NCBI RefSeq assembly: GCF_025447595.1
Contig: NZ_JAOEJU010000001.1
Coordinates: 248,001 to 312,000, forward strand
Reading direction: 5' to 3'
Length of the DNA: 64,000 nt
Source of the DNA: Pseudomonas koreensis
GTDB lineage: Bacteria > Pseudomonadota > Gammaproteobacteria > Pseudomonadales > Pseudomonadaceae
Below the pieces are notes generated by a model. It made no database searches, was not told the DNA's origin, and worked only from the letters and a program-made list of their open reading frames with translations. Positions 46,837 through 55,973 of this stretch are shown here, piece after piece (positions within the stretch are counted from its first letter, which is position 1; every line of letters begins with the position of its first letter). The position numbers and the translations under genes are program-made.

Positions 46837-47349
46837 TCAGCGTTGTATTGGCGCGAGTGGCCCCACGAACATCACCTTTAGTCGATCCCGTCCAATGACT
46901 CGTGCCAGCTCTGCAATGACGCAATACATGAATATCAACGTAATGAGCAATATTTGCACGGCCCAGAACCGAGGCCAGTTCATCGAGGACCACAGCAGGG
47001 AGTTTGCCTCCATGAAACCGTGGGCTTCCTTCCAGTAGTCGTACAGTCTCTCCAGGTAATGAACGATCAGCGCGACCAGGGCGTACATGAGTGTCTTCCA
47101 GATGACATTCCAGATCAGCGGCTTATCGGGAAAACGGTTGATGAAAGGCAGCATGTCCGCGACCAACACAGACTTGCCGAGTATGAGGGACGCGATCAGC
47201 ACAGAGGCTGAAAGCGGGAGATCAACCCCCGAGCCCTTGATCATGAGCGAACGAATGAGCGCAACGATGTGCAATATGACGAAAAAGAAAACGGTGGGCG
47301 GAAGAACCTTCATGAACTCATGTTTGATCTTGTGCATTACCGTGCTCAT
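46837..47349 (-). CDS. Four-helix inner membrane protein of unknown function
   Basis: A 170-residue protein with four predicted membrane helices (about 15-35, 43-63, 82-100 and 127-148) and a basic C-terminus. No motif recognised. I used the ATG at 47349 (MSTVMHKIKHEF), which has AAAGGGC upstream; longer frames run through noncoding sequence. It is divergent from the 636-residue gene of the protease/nuclease locus and could be a membrane partner of it, but only position suggests this. Confidence 0.72.
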   Translation of the reverse strand: MSTVMHKIKHEFMKVLPPTVFFFVILHIVALIRSLMIKGSGVDLPLSASVLIASLILGKSVLVADMLPFINRFPDKPLIWNVIWKTLMYALVALIVHYLERLYDYWKEAHGFMEANSLLWSSMNWPRFWAVQILLITLIFMYCVIAELARVIGRDRLKVMFVGPLAPIQR

Positions 47350-47664
47350 GTCGGCGCCCTTTAGTTGAAAAACGGGATGCATAGAGCCTAGCCCTCTCAG
47401 GAGGTTTCGCATTTCTGAGCGTTTAAAAAGGTGGGTCGTCGAGGTTTTGCCTGGATCGGTACGACGAGTCCGCAATCGCATCATGTACCTGTTTGCGGCT
47501 ATTGATGGTTCTCTGACCACCGTTCAGGTTTGGTCTGGATCTGGAATTGACTCGCCTGCTATAACTCCGGAACGAACCGGCCACAGGTCGGCAGTCTTCA
47601 AGACTCAATAGACAATCGCTGCTGTTTTTTCATTGCGGCTTTACCAGGGAACGGGGAGATATCA
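47350..47664. other. Divergent intergenic region before the protease/nuclease locus
   Basis: About 315 bp with no gene I accept. It must carry the promoters of both flanking genes. A TATAAC box about 100 bp before the 47665 start is the best -10, with no clear -35. GGGGAG lies about 7 bp before that start codon. Confidence 0.5.
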
Positions 47665-49575
47665 ATGACGCGCATCGCTTCGGCAGCGGATTTGTGGGAG
47701 AGCCTGTGCAAGAGCGCCGGGCTGGAACTTCGATTAAAGGGTGGAGGCGCCGGTAGGGATATCGATGTCGAAGATGCGGTGAGAAAAGCACTGGGCGTAC
47801 CTGTCGGTACGTCTTCACTGGCCGACTGGTTGGCGGCGGACGCTGCTTCATCCTGCCCGCAGGTGAGTACAGAGCAGTTGTTGGTCGAGGTGTTGAAGAG
47901 CCAGGTCGGATTCGCCTCGATGATGCAGGATATCCTTGATGTCCTGATTCTGGCCGAGACCCGCGAGTCGAGGCATCAACTCAGTGTCGAGTTCAAGTTC
48001 GACAAAGTGAGTGACCCGATCAAGGCTACGCTGGAGCAGTTCAGGGAAACGGTGCAGCGAACGCAGCGCATTCTGGAGAGGCGTCCGAAGCTTCCCGACC
48101 GCGAGATTATGTTTTCAATTTCGATGGCCTTGAGGGAGAAAATCACCGGTTTTCCTATAAACAAGCCAGACAACTTTCCTCCTGTCCCTGTGATAGCTCA
48201 AACCGGTCAAGCCGAAATCGATGCCCAGATGAGACTCTTGACTCGGCTGGTATCTGCCTTCAGAGAGCTTTGGCTGCAGCACGGAAAAAACCGGGATGAA
48301 GTGTTGGGCGCAGCTAATGCATTGAACAATCCCCACTCGATTTTTTTAGTTTGGGATCTGCCCGGGCAGTTGTACGCCGCAAGCGATTTTTGGGACATCG
48401 GCATGATCGCGGGCATGCAGGACCTGGCAAGTCAGGTGAAGTCAGGGCAAATGGCCGAAGAGACGGTACTCAAGACTCTGAATGACGCAGTCGAAAAGTT
48501 AGAGTGGGGAGATGTCTGGGTCGAGCACACAATCCAGGAATTACTGGATCTGCTGAACCTGCCAGTCTGGCGTCGGCGCCATGAGCTGTACTCCGTCTGG
48601 GTGGGAACACGCATGCTCAAGGTGATAAAAACTGCGGTTGCGGACATGCGTTTCCATACTGTCGATGGCGTTCTTTCCTTCGAGTTTGGTGGCAGCCGCG
48701 TGGCCTCTTTCAACTGTGACAACAAGCAGTTCGACGTGTGGGCAGAGCTGCGCTCCGCTCTGGTGGGGAAGAGCTCGAAACGCTCGAAGGGCATACAACC
48801 CGATTTTCGTGTCCTGAAGGTGAACCTGTTGCAGTCGGCCGGCGCGCAGACGACCTACGTCCTCGAGTGCAAACACTATCTCAATGCCAGTACGACGAAC
48901 TTCACCCAGGCCGCCAGTGACTACGCCCGCAGTTGTCCGAATGCTGTGGTGCACATCGTCAATCATGGGCCCGCAGATAATTCGGTACTGACGGCCGTGC
49001 TGCCTACCGAACTGCAGGCCCGAGCGAAATTCATTGGCGACGCGACGCCCAAACAGGAAACCGAGACGGGAGCGTTGAGCGCCGAGATCCGCAATACGTT
49101 GTTTCCTGGTCTGCCGCAACCTGTTGTCAGCGCCGTGGTGCCGACATCCGACAACACCGCGTTGGCTACAGACATTGTGTGCAGCGTGCAGTTGGTGTGG
49201 GACGCCAGCTTGAAAGACATGGATCTCGCGCTGCGAGTTGTCAATCCGGACGGGAGCGTTACCGAGTCCATCGACTTTCGAAACCATGGTGCTCTCGATG
49301 CGCTTCCTTACGCTCGTTTTGAGGAGGACGTACGCTCAGGGCCCGGGTCGGAGCGTATCGAGATCAGTCGCTGGTATTTCAGTCGCTACGAATTGATCGC
49401 GACCAACTATTCCAAGGCAGGGCAGATGACGCCTCAAGCGTTGCACTGCAACATCGAGACGGCTCAGGGAACGGCGGTGTATTACCCAAACGCTATATCA
49501 GCGGTGGGCAATGAGTGGAAAATCGCCGAGTTACACGTCAACGACGGTGTGGCCACCGTCGTTCCGTGTCGCTGA
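47665..49575 (+). CDS. PD-(D/E)xK nuclease-like protein with a beta-sandwich C-terminus
   Basis: A 636-residue cytoplasmic protein of no family I recognise as a whole. Residues 1-300 are mostly helical. At 304-330, HELYSVWVGTRMLKVIKTAV resembles the first helix of DUF2357/McrC-type nucleases. PD at 379-380 followed by ECK at 401-403 (YVLECKHY) gives the D...ExK arrangement of PD-(D/E)xK enzymes. Residues about 503-585 (VQLVWDASLKDMDLALRVVNPDG) resemble the DUF2135/YfaP beta-sandwich. It converges on the MBL-fold gene with 29 bp between the two stop codons. A DNA-cleaving effector is inferred, not proven. Confidence 0.72.
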   Translation: MTRIASAADLWESLCKSAGLELRLKGGGAGRDIDVEDAVRKALGVPVGTSSLADWLAADAASSCPQVSTEQLLVEVLKSQVGFASMMQDILDVLILAETRESRHQLSVEFKFDKVSDPIKATLEQFRETVQRTQRILERRPKLPDREIMFSISMALREKITGFPINKPDNFPPVPVIAQTGQAEIDAQMRLLTRLVSAFRELWLQHGKNRDEVLGAANALNNPHSIFLVWDLPGQLYAASDFWDIGMIAGMQDLASQVKSGQMAEETVLKTLNDAVEKLEWGDVWVEHTIQELLDLLNLPVWRRRHELYSVWVGTRMLKVIKTAVADMRFHTVDGVLSFEFGGSRVASFNCDNKQFDVWAELRSALVGKSSKRSKGIQPDFRVLKVNLLQSAGAQTTYVLECKHYLNASTTNFTQAASDYARSCPNAVVHIVNHGPADNSVLTAVLPTELQARAKFIGDATPKQETETGALSAEIRNTLFPGLPQPVVSAVVPTSDNTALATDIVCSVQLVWDASLKDMDLALRVVNPDGSVTESIDFRNHGALDALPYARFEEDVRSGPGSERIEISRWYFSRYELIATNYSKAGQMTPQALHCNIETAQGTAVYYPNAISAVGNEWKIAELHVNDGVATVVPCR

Positions 49576-49604
49576 TCATGTAGAGTTGGCGCGGTTTTTC
49601 GATG

Positions 49605-51110
49605 CTACACAACGTCGAACTCAACCCATGTTCGACGTTGATCCCCGCCGTTACCGACCGCGCCCACCCGAACTGCGTGGATGGACCCGGAGGGTGCATC
49701 GAAGGGCGCCTGACCAGCCAGCAGTTTCGGATTATCGGCCCGAACGACGCGCGGACCGCACTTGGCATCAAGTGCTGCCATGAGTGAGTGGTAGGGCATT
49801 TCGCCCCATTTCACATTTTTTGCATCGTCCTCGTTGGTGGGGATGAAGGCCGTTAGGTCCTGGCTCGTCATCAGCTCCAGCCCTTTGGCTTTGGCCGTCG
49901 CGTTTTCGCTGCCGTGATGACCCACCTTGTAATAGACGGTCCTGTTCAGCAGGTCCGTGCCGGTCACGGTGGTCTCGTCCGCCATTGTCCAGTTTGCGTC
50001 TTGCCAGCTCAGCCAGTTGCCGATCTGCGCATCGGCTGCGAAGAGAAAAACGCGCCCGGTGTCGACGATCTCGAAGGCGAGTACAAGACTGGTGTTGTTG
50101 GTCTTGTTGTCGAGCTGCATCGCCAGCGAGCCGGCAGCGCTCATCCAGTCGAAGTCGATCCTGCGCCAGGCCTGATCGGTCTCGTTGGCGTCGGTGGTTT
50201 TCACGCGTTTTCTGGAGGCTATGAGCGGTGCGCGTTCGCTTGGGCCGTAGTAGTGAGCTTGCGCGAAAGCGGCTACGGAGTTGCGTGCCTTGCCCGACTG
50301 CTGCACTTCGGCGAGCGGGGTGCCCTGACTCGGATCGAAAGGGGCGGTCAGGTCAGTGAAGTCGCTGCCTGTTGCAGCCGCAGAAAATGCGCTTGAAAGC
50401 GTCTCGGCAACGCGCAGCCCATTTTCATCGCTTGCCATCTGATAGCGCTCGCCAACCCGATCCACGATATTGAAGTATTCAGGTTTTCGCGACGGTGCCA
50501 GCACGTACGCCCGTACCGCAGGCATGCCGGGAATGTCGATGGGGGCCTGGCCGGGCTCCAGGTATTTGATGCCTTTGCTGGCGAGGCGGCCAGCAGCATC
50601 ACGCATGCCGCGTACCGTTTCGCCCTGGGCACCGAAGCTGAACGCCAAGAGTTCGTCGATGCCCTCACGCAGTGGCGCGGTAGCCTTTGCCGATTCAAGG
50701 TGTGCCACGCCGTGTAACTGTCGACTGGCGCCCGAGAGCGCGTTCAGGGCCTGTTGCTTGAACTTGTCCAGCTCTTGAGCATCAGGGTCCGTCGGCGATT
50801 CTGTCCAGGCCATCCACACTTCGTCGACCTTGATGTCGGCAAACCGTTTCGATGATTCCCTGAACGCTGATATGTGATCCGTGTGCTCGTGCGTCAGCAC
50901 CACGACGTCGATTTTGCCTTTGGTTTGCGTGGCAATGTCGGCCACGATGTCATCGATGATTTGCGACCCGCCCTTGATAGACGTGTGAATCCCACAGTCG
51001 ATGAGCATCCAGAAAGGCTCGCCGTTGTCTTTGTCGAAGCGCAGCAGATGACAATCACCAATGCCTTGGCAGTAATGACGGATAGTAAATCCCGGATGCT
51101 TATTGGGCAT
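49605..51110 (-). CDS. ComEC/Rec2-like metallo-beta-lactamase fold hydrolase
   Basis: A 501-residue soluble protein with an MBL-fold metal site: THEHTDH at 73-79, FAAD with Asp360, and KVGHHGSEN with His398-His399. The KxGHHGS pattern is that of the ComEC/Rec2 nuclease-type domain, but there are no membrane helices. An insertion of about 200 residues lies between the first and second motifs. The ATG at 51110 has GGAGG 9 bp upstream and lies inside the end of the protease gene (11-bp overlap), so translation is coupled. It probably hydrolyses a nucleic acid or small nucleotide; the target is unknown. Confidence 0.85.
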   Translation of the reverse strand: MPNKHPGFTIRHYCQGIGDCHLLRFDKDNGEPFWMLIDCGIHTSIKGGSQIIDDIVADIATQTKGKIDVVVLTHEHTDHISAFRESSKRFADIKVDEVWMAWTESPTDPDAQELDKFKQQALNALSGASRQLHGVAHLESAKATAPLREGIDELLAFSFGAQGETVRGMRDAAGRLASKGIKYLEPGQAPIDIPGMPAVRAYVLAPSRKPEYFNIVDRVGERYQMASDENGLRVAETLSSAFSAAATGSDFTDLTAPFDPSQGTPLAEVQQSGKARNSVAAFAQAHYYGPSERAPLIASRKRVKTTDANETDQAWRRIDFDWMSAAGSLAMQLDNKTNNTSLVLAFEIVDTGRVFLFAADAQIGNWLSWQDANWTMADETTVTGTDLLNRTVYYKVGHHGSENATAKAKGLELMTSQDLTAFIPTNEDDAKNVKWGEMPYHSLMAALDAKCGPRVVRADNPKLLAGQAPFDAPSGSIHAVRVGAVGNGGDQRRTWVEFDVV

Positions 51111-54100
51111 GGCCGAATCCTCCATTTGAAGCGTGCAGCAGCGCGAACGGTTCAACGGTTTCAGTCGCGAAATAGAGGGCCTGCAGAGCGCTCATGGAGC
51201 CGCTTGAGGCTTGTTGTCGTTGTCGGGCCAGACGGCTTTCGCTGCCGCTGTTCTTGACGATGGCGTAACGGACTTCGCAGGCGTTCTTGCGAGGATCCAG
51301 GATGAGTGTCGTGCCGCCCCGGAACCACATTTGCGGGCCGTTCGGATTATTCGGATCCACGGGAACCGGTCGGCGTTGCAGGATCGTTGCAACCACTTCG
51401 GTCTGAAACCCACCATCGGGCGTCACGCGGCGTGCCGGGCGCACGCTGGGCACATCGAACGTGGTTCCGCCGGGGGGCGCTGCCTGCTCCAGCACGCCAT
51501 CGGCGGAGTACCTCGGTACACCGGGAAGCAGGCCGAACTCGACGTAGAGCTCAGGATTCTTTTTCAAAAGGTCGTTGAGCCGTGCCCACAGTTTCCAGCG
51601 ATTGGTCTCGTTGAGCCTCTGGACTTCTTCTCTGTCAAGCTTCAGATCCCATCCGAAGTCGAGATCCTCCACCAGTTTTGCAAGCCAGTGGGGCCGGGGA
51701 TCGGCGAGCGTGCCCCAGGCAAGCGATTCCTCGGATACCGTCCGGACGTCCCGAGGCAGCAGGTTGCGTTTTCGAAAGGCGTCCATGAAGGCGACGCGGT
51801 AGTGGAATCTGTCCACGGCGACCAGATCGATGTCCGCGGTGATGAGCGCCCGCAGATACTCGCCGAAAGTAATGTCCACAGCGGGACAGTAATCCAGCGC
51901 ACGAATGCATATGCGCAGGACATGCCGCGCAGCCTTGCAGGTTTCCTCCGTCAGTCGCTCGACCAGATCGGGAGGGAGGGCGCCTTTGGGAAGGAGGCCG
52001 GTGCCATTCGTGGCAATACGGATGAGGTCTGCTGTACGGCGGTCGACAATGCTCAGAAACGCCTCGTAGACCGCCGATACCAGGATCGAACCTCGCGCAT
52101 GCATCTCCATCTCGTCGGGATATTTGGGCTTCTCACCCTTGGCAAGATAGTCGCGCAGTGGTCCTCCACGGTTGGTCCCTTCGCCAAACTGCTTGGCCAG
52201 CGAACCCAACAGTTTGGCCGCGTCGAGAACACCGTGAGCCTGGCGCACTTGAAAGCGCACCAGCTCGGGAATCGAGAAGTGCTGGAAGAGCGCGACGATG
52301 TCGGCGAAGGCTTCGTGGAAGGCCGGCACGTCAGGGTTCGATGCATCCTGGAAACGCCGGTGCAGACCGTCCAGCAGCGCATGGGACATTTCATGGGCAA
52401 TGATGTCGCTCGACAGGCATGAAAACACCATGGTGCCGCCGGGTGTGGCACCGGTCGGATCGGATTGGGACTGGAAGTAGCCGAACAGCAGCGCAACTTT
52501 GTCAGGGCTGTAATAGGCGTTGTCGGTGCGTAGCGCATGGGGATAGATTCGCAACCGACGCACTGTGTAGGCCTTGAGCTGCGACTGACCATTTGCGCCG
52601 GCGACGTTTGCCCATCGCGCGGCCCAGAGAACCCGCCGGCCAAGCGCTTCCTCGAAGTTCTTGATGGTCTTCATCGCGACGGCATACACCATCTGCTGAT
52701 GGAATTCGGGATTGCCTTCGGAGGGCGGCCATCCATCTTGAGCCAACAGTTTTGGATCGTTCAGGTTCACCGGGTCGTAAAGGCGATCGGAGGCCGGGTC
52801 AATGTCGACAATCTCAAGGTATTCGCCAACCGGGCCAGGCTTGAGGTCTTCTTCCCAGGGAACAGAGATGACGGTCTGGTTGATATCGACAGAATCCAGT
52901 GTCTTGGCGATGGAAGGATCCAGTGCATACACCCGCAAGCGTCGCGGTGGCGTGGGCAGCATTTTAGCCTTGCGCTGGATTTGTGGTCTCGGCGTTACTG
53001 GCGCGGGGCTGGTATTGGCGACGGCCTGCCGACGACCAAGCTGTTGCTCCAGAAAGGCTTTCAACGGTGCCGAGGGATTGCCCGCATCCAGAGCCGCTTC
53101 GAGGTAACGGTTGAGCATGGCCGGCGCAATGCTGGTGGAGCCATCGCTGTCCGGGATCGCGTCATCCACCAACCGGTTTCGCTGGGCCATCTGTGTCAGC
53201 TCGAGCGCGAACATCTCGGCTGTCGCTGATGGCTGTCCTGAGGTAAGGCTGACGCCGCCGACACCAAAAATCATGTTGAGCCAGCCCCAACTGGGTTCCG
53301 CTGACGAGGTTTTTTGAAGGCTGCCGGCAGCAGCGGGCGCGATTTGCAGCGCTGCGTTGGCTTGCAACACGCCTCGACCGATCTTCTCGAACGTTTCATT
53401 TTTCCCCATGGCCGCCGTGGTTGGCAGCGCCGACTGGAACAATGCCGTTCGTGTAGCTTCTACGCGCATCCAGGGTTCGGGGTAAGCCGCGAGCGCCTGC
53501 GCGTTTTTGGCCATCCAGAGCGCCGCCGCAGCGGCCAGTTGCGGCGTTGCGGAGGAGGTGCCCGCGCCGTCCATGCTGACGAGCCGGGTACAGCCGAACT
53601 CCGCCCATGGCACGTTCGGCGTGAAGGCACCCATTGCTGTCGGCATCTTCGATGCGGGCCCGTAATTCCCTTGCATGGTGAACGGGCTGAGACCGGCATA
53701 GGCCCGACCGTCAGCCATTACACCGCAGGCTGCAAGGACGCGCTTGAAGCGGGCAGGGAATACGATGGAGCCGGGTGTGGGCGCCTTTGCATAATTGTTG
53801 CCCGCCGCGGTGACCATGAAGATGCCTTTGTCGTAGGCCAGGTTGACTGCATCGGCAAGCGCACGTGAGGTCAGGCCGCCCATGCTCATCGACAAGACAT
53901 GCACGCCCTGGTCCACCGCATACTGGAAGCCCTGGACCATGGTGCTGGTGGAGAACCGCACCACCCAGTCCGCGATGCGTACTGGAATGACCGTTGCGAA
54001 CGGTGCGCCGCCAATGAATCCGCCAATGCTTTGCGATGCGGGAACATTGTTGATCTGGTTGCCAGCCAGAAGGCTCAACGTGGCGTGACCATGGCCCTGA

Positions 54101-54729
54101 TTGCGAACGGCCGTCCACCCGTTCGGCGTGCGATCGGTGGCGTCGTTGAGCCGACCCTGATCGCGAAAATTGCGCTGATTCTGCCGGTCCAGATTCAGCG
54201 GCAGGCTGGCGTGATTCGGGTCATAACCGGTGTCGAGGTGAGCGATCTTGATGGCCTGCTGGGCCGCCTGGCTGACACTGCTGCGCGCATTGCCAAGTTG
54301 CGAATGCTGACCCTGAAGATGCCAGTCGTTGCCAGCGTTGGAGGTGGCCTTATCGCCCGACTTGTCCTGAGGATGAAAGGTGCAGGCTGCCGCAGCCAGC
54401 GCTTGCGGGTTGTTTGACGTGTCGAGAAACCATTGCTGTTCGGCGTCCGGTTCGATGAACTCGATGTGCGCGCCACCCGTGGCGGCAAAGGCTGCGCCCT
54501 GGGCAAGCATTGCATGGGCGGCGTCCCAAGGATTCACCGTAGAAGGCAAGGCTGCCCGATACCAGGTTGAATCGTGGGTGGCGGCCAGGCCCGCTGCGCC
54601 GGGCAGGGCCGGTCGAGCGGGAATCTTCAGGATTTCCTCGAGGTCCGGTCCTCCGGCTGCTGCCGCAAGTCCTTGTTTTTGCGTTGGGTTTAAGCTCCCG
54701 CGGATCTTCACCAGCAGCGCCTGTCCCAT
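51100..54729 (-). CDS. Fused subtilisin-like serine protease and HExxH zinc peptidase
   Basis: A 1209-residue protein without a signal peptide. The N-terminal half is an S8 subtilase with Asp166 (AHLDTGYD), His215 (GHGHATL; His213 is also near), the oxyanion Asn311 (TAAGNN) and Ser392 (GTSSATP). After a linker (about 470-600) comes a second peptidase: HEMSH at 779-783, then HEAFAD at 805-810. This gives the gluzincin arrangement HExxH...ExxxD, as in thermolysin-like enzymes. The last 200 residues have no motif I recognise. The gene is first in a two-gene operon with the MBL hydrolase. Two different proteases on one cytoplasmic chain are most unusual. Confidence 0.85.
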   Translation of the reverse strand: MGQALLVKIRGSLNPTQKQGLAAAAGGPDLEEILKIPARPALPGAAGLAATHDSTWYRAALPSTVNPWDAAHAMLAQGAAFAATGGAHIEFIEPDAEQQWFLDTSNNPQALAAAACTFHPQDKSGDKATSNAGNDWHLQGQHSQLGNARSSVSQAAQQAIKIAHLDTGYDPNHASLPLNLDRQNQRNFRDQGRLNDATDRTPNGWTAVRNQGHGHATLSLLAGNQINNVPASQSIGGFIGGAPFATVIPVRIADWVVRFSTSTMVQGFQYAVDQGVHVLSMSMGGLTSRALADAVNLAYDKGIFMVTAAGNNYAKAPTPGSIVFPARFKRVLAACGVMADGRAYAGLSPFTMQGNYGPASKMPTAMGAFTPNVPWAEFGCTRLVSMDGAGTSSATPQLAAAAALWMAKNAQALAAYPEPWMRVEATRTALFQSALPTTAAMGKNETFEKIGRGVLQANAALQIAPAAAGSLQKTSSAEPSWGWLNMIFGVGGVSLTSGQPSATAEMFALELTQMAQRNRLVDDAIPDSDGSTSIAPAMLNRYLEAALDAGNPSAPLKAFLEQQLGRRQAVANTSPAPVTPRPQIQRKAKMLPTPPRRLRVYALDPSIAKTLDSVDINQTVISVPWEEDLKPGPVGEYLEIVDIDPASDRLYDPVNLNDPKLLAQDGWPPSEGNPEFHQQMVYAVAMKTIKNFEEALGRRVLWAARWANVAGANGQSQLKAYTVRRLRIYPHALRTDNAYYSPDKVALLFGYFQSQSDPTGATPGGTMVFSCLSSDIIAHEMSHALLDGLHRRFQDASNPDVPAFHEAFADIVALFQHFSIPELVRFQVRQAHGVLDAAKLLGSLAKQFGEGTNRGGPLRDYLAKGEKPKYPDEMEMHARGSILVSAVYEAFLSIVDRRTADLIRIATNGTGLLPKGALPPDLVERLTEETCKAARHVLRICIRALDYCPAVDITFGEYLRALITADIDLVAVDRFHYRVAFMDAFRKRNLLPRDVRTVSEESLAWGTLADPRPHWLAKLVEDLDFGWDLKLDREEVQRLNETNRWKLWARLNDLLKKNPELYVEFGLLPGVPRYSADGVLEQAAPPGGTTFDVPSVRPARRVTPDGGFQTEVVATILQRRPVPVDPNNPNGPQMWFRGGTTLILDPRKNACEVRYAIVKNSGSESRLARQRQQASSGSMSALQALYFATETVEPFALLHASNGGFGHAQ

Positions 54730-54834
54730 CTCTCTTCTCCCTTGATGAGTGAACCGATCTGAATTGTTCTAGCCCATTTTGCCACTACTTCCAGTTTTGG
54801 AATCGACTGCGTTTTCCCGAAGCTGAAAAAACCA

Positions 54835-54898
54835 AAACGCCCAAGGTTCTGGCACGTTCTGAGCAATGCAGAACAGCCATGCAACCTTGGGCGTTTTA
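54835..54898. terminator. Strong rho-independent terminator with inner hairpin
   Basis: Perfect 15-bp arms (AAAACGCCCAAGGTT and its complement) flank a 34-nt loop that itself contains GTTCTG/CAGAAC. On the minus strand the stem is followed by GGTTTTTT, so it ends the MarR-GNAT gene at 54923, and it also shields the protease promoter. Confidence 0.85.
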
Positions 54899-54922
54899 CG
54901 TTTCAGTCGAGCCGATCGAACC

Positions 54923-55840
54923 CTAGAGATCAATCGCCCACGTCTGACTCACCAACTCCTTGCCGAAGCTCTGAATCGGTTCTTCCTCAACCAGCTCAAA
55001 CCCCGCCCGCTGATACAGCCGGCGGGCGTCCACCAGATTGCTGGTGGTCCACAGGATCATCTTTTTGTAGCCGACATCACGGGCAAAGCGCAGGCACTCC
55101 TCGACCAGTCGGTTGCCGATCCCAAGGCCCCGTGCACTGGCATCGACGTAGAGCATGCGCAGTTTGGCGGTGGTTTCGTCGTGGCGGACGACGAACACCG
55201 AACCCACAACCTTGCCGTCCTTTTCCGCAATCCAGCAGCGCTCGCCGGTGGGGTCGAACTCGCGCAGGTATTTGGCGACGATCTCGGCCACCAGCGCTTC
55301 GAACTCCGAGTTCCAGCCGTATTCGCGGCTGTAGATTGCGGTCTGCTGATGCACCACCAGACCCATGTCGCCGGGTTGCGGATCGCGCAGCAGATAGGTC
55401 GTCGGCTGGCCGCCTTCAAGCAGTGCCTGGATCTGCTTCATGGACGCAATCAGTTGCAGTTGCTGCGGCTCGGCCAGGCGTTCGAGCAGGGTGATGACCT
55501 CTTGCCGGGAGGCTTGTTCAAGTGGGGCCAGGATCTCGCGGCCAAGATCGGTGATGTGCAACTGACTCGCGCGGGCGTCGGTGGCGGAGGGGACTTTCTG
55601 GATCAGGCCTTTTTTGTCGAAACCACTGACGATTCGGCTCATGTAGCCGGCGTCCAGGCTGAGCATCTGCCGCAGGTCGGCGCTGGTCAGGTCACCGCCG
55701 GACGCCAGTTCATAGAGGATGCGCAGTTCGGTCAGCGAGTAATCGCTTTGCAGCAGATGCTCCTGCAACACGCCGATCTGATGGGTGTAGAAACGGTTGA
55801 ACTGGCGAACGATGTCGGCGCGGTCGGTGATTGTGGGCAT
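54923..55840 (-). CDS. MarR-GNAT bifunctional transcriptional regulator/acetyltransferase
   Basis: A 305-residue fusion. Residues 1-145 are a MarR-type winged helix (LTSADLRQMLSLDAGYMSRIVSGFDKKGLI), and residues about 150-305 a GNAT acetyltransferase with acetyl-CoA motif ARGLGIGNRLVEECLRFA. This architecture is widespread in proteobacteria; the acetylated substrate is unknown. A perfect 18-bp palindrome, GGCAACTATATAGTTGCC, 26 bp upstream of its start is the likely autoregulatory operator. It ends at a strong terminator. Confidence 0.92.
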   Translation of the reverse strand: MPTITDRADIVRQFNRFYTHQIGVLQEHLLQSDYSLTELRILYELASGGDLTSADLRQMLSLDAGYMSRIVSGFDKKGLIQKVPSATDARASQLHITDLGREILAPLEQASRQEVITLLERLAEPQQLQLIASMKQIQALLEGGQPTTYLLRDPQPGDMGLVVHQQTAIYSREYGWNSEFEALVAEIVAKYLREFDPTGERCWIAEKDGKVVGSVFVVRHDETTAKLRMLYVDASARGLGIGNRLVEECLRFARDVGYKKMILWTTSNLVDARRLYQRAGFELVEEEPIQSFGKELVSQTWAIDL

Positions 55841-55866
55841 GGCGGGTTGATCATATGTTTGCTTTA

Positions 55867-55892
55867 GGCAACTATATAGTTGCCCTAGGCAA
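55867..55892. promoter_or_regulatory. MarR operator with two overlapping inverted repeats
   Basis: GGCAAC-TATATA-GTTGCC (55867-55884) is a perfect palindrome, and TTGCC-CTA-GGCAA (55880-55892) overlaps it. Both are built of GGCAA/TTGCC half-sites. They lie between the MarR-GNAT gene and the divergent gene at 55974. Confidence 0.7.
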
Positions 55893-55973
55893 TCAAGTCA
55901 AATGAATTGCTTGATCCGATCAGCGCCTCGTATTCTCCCCGGCAAGGAATGTACCTCTCACAAGGAAAGCCCT

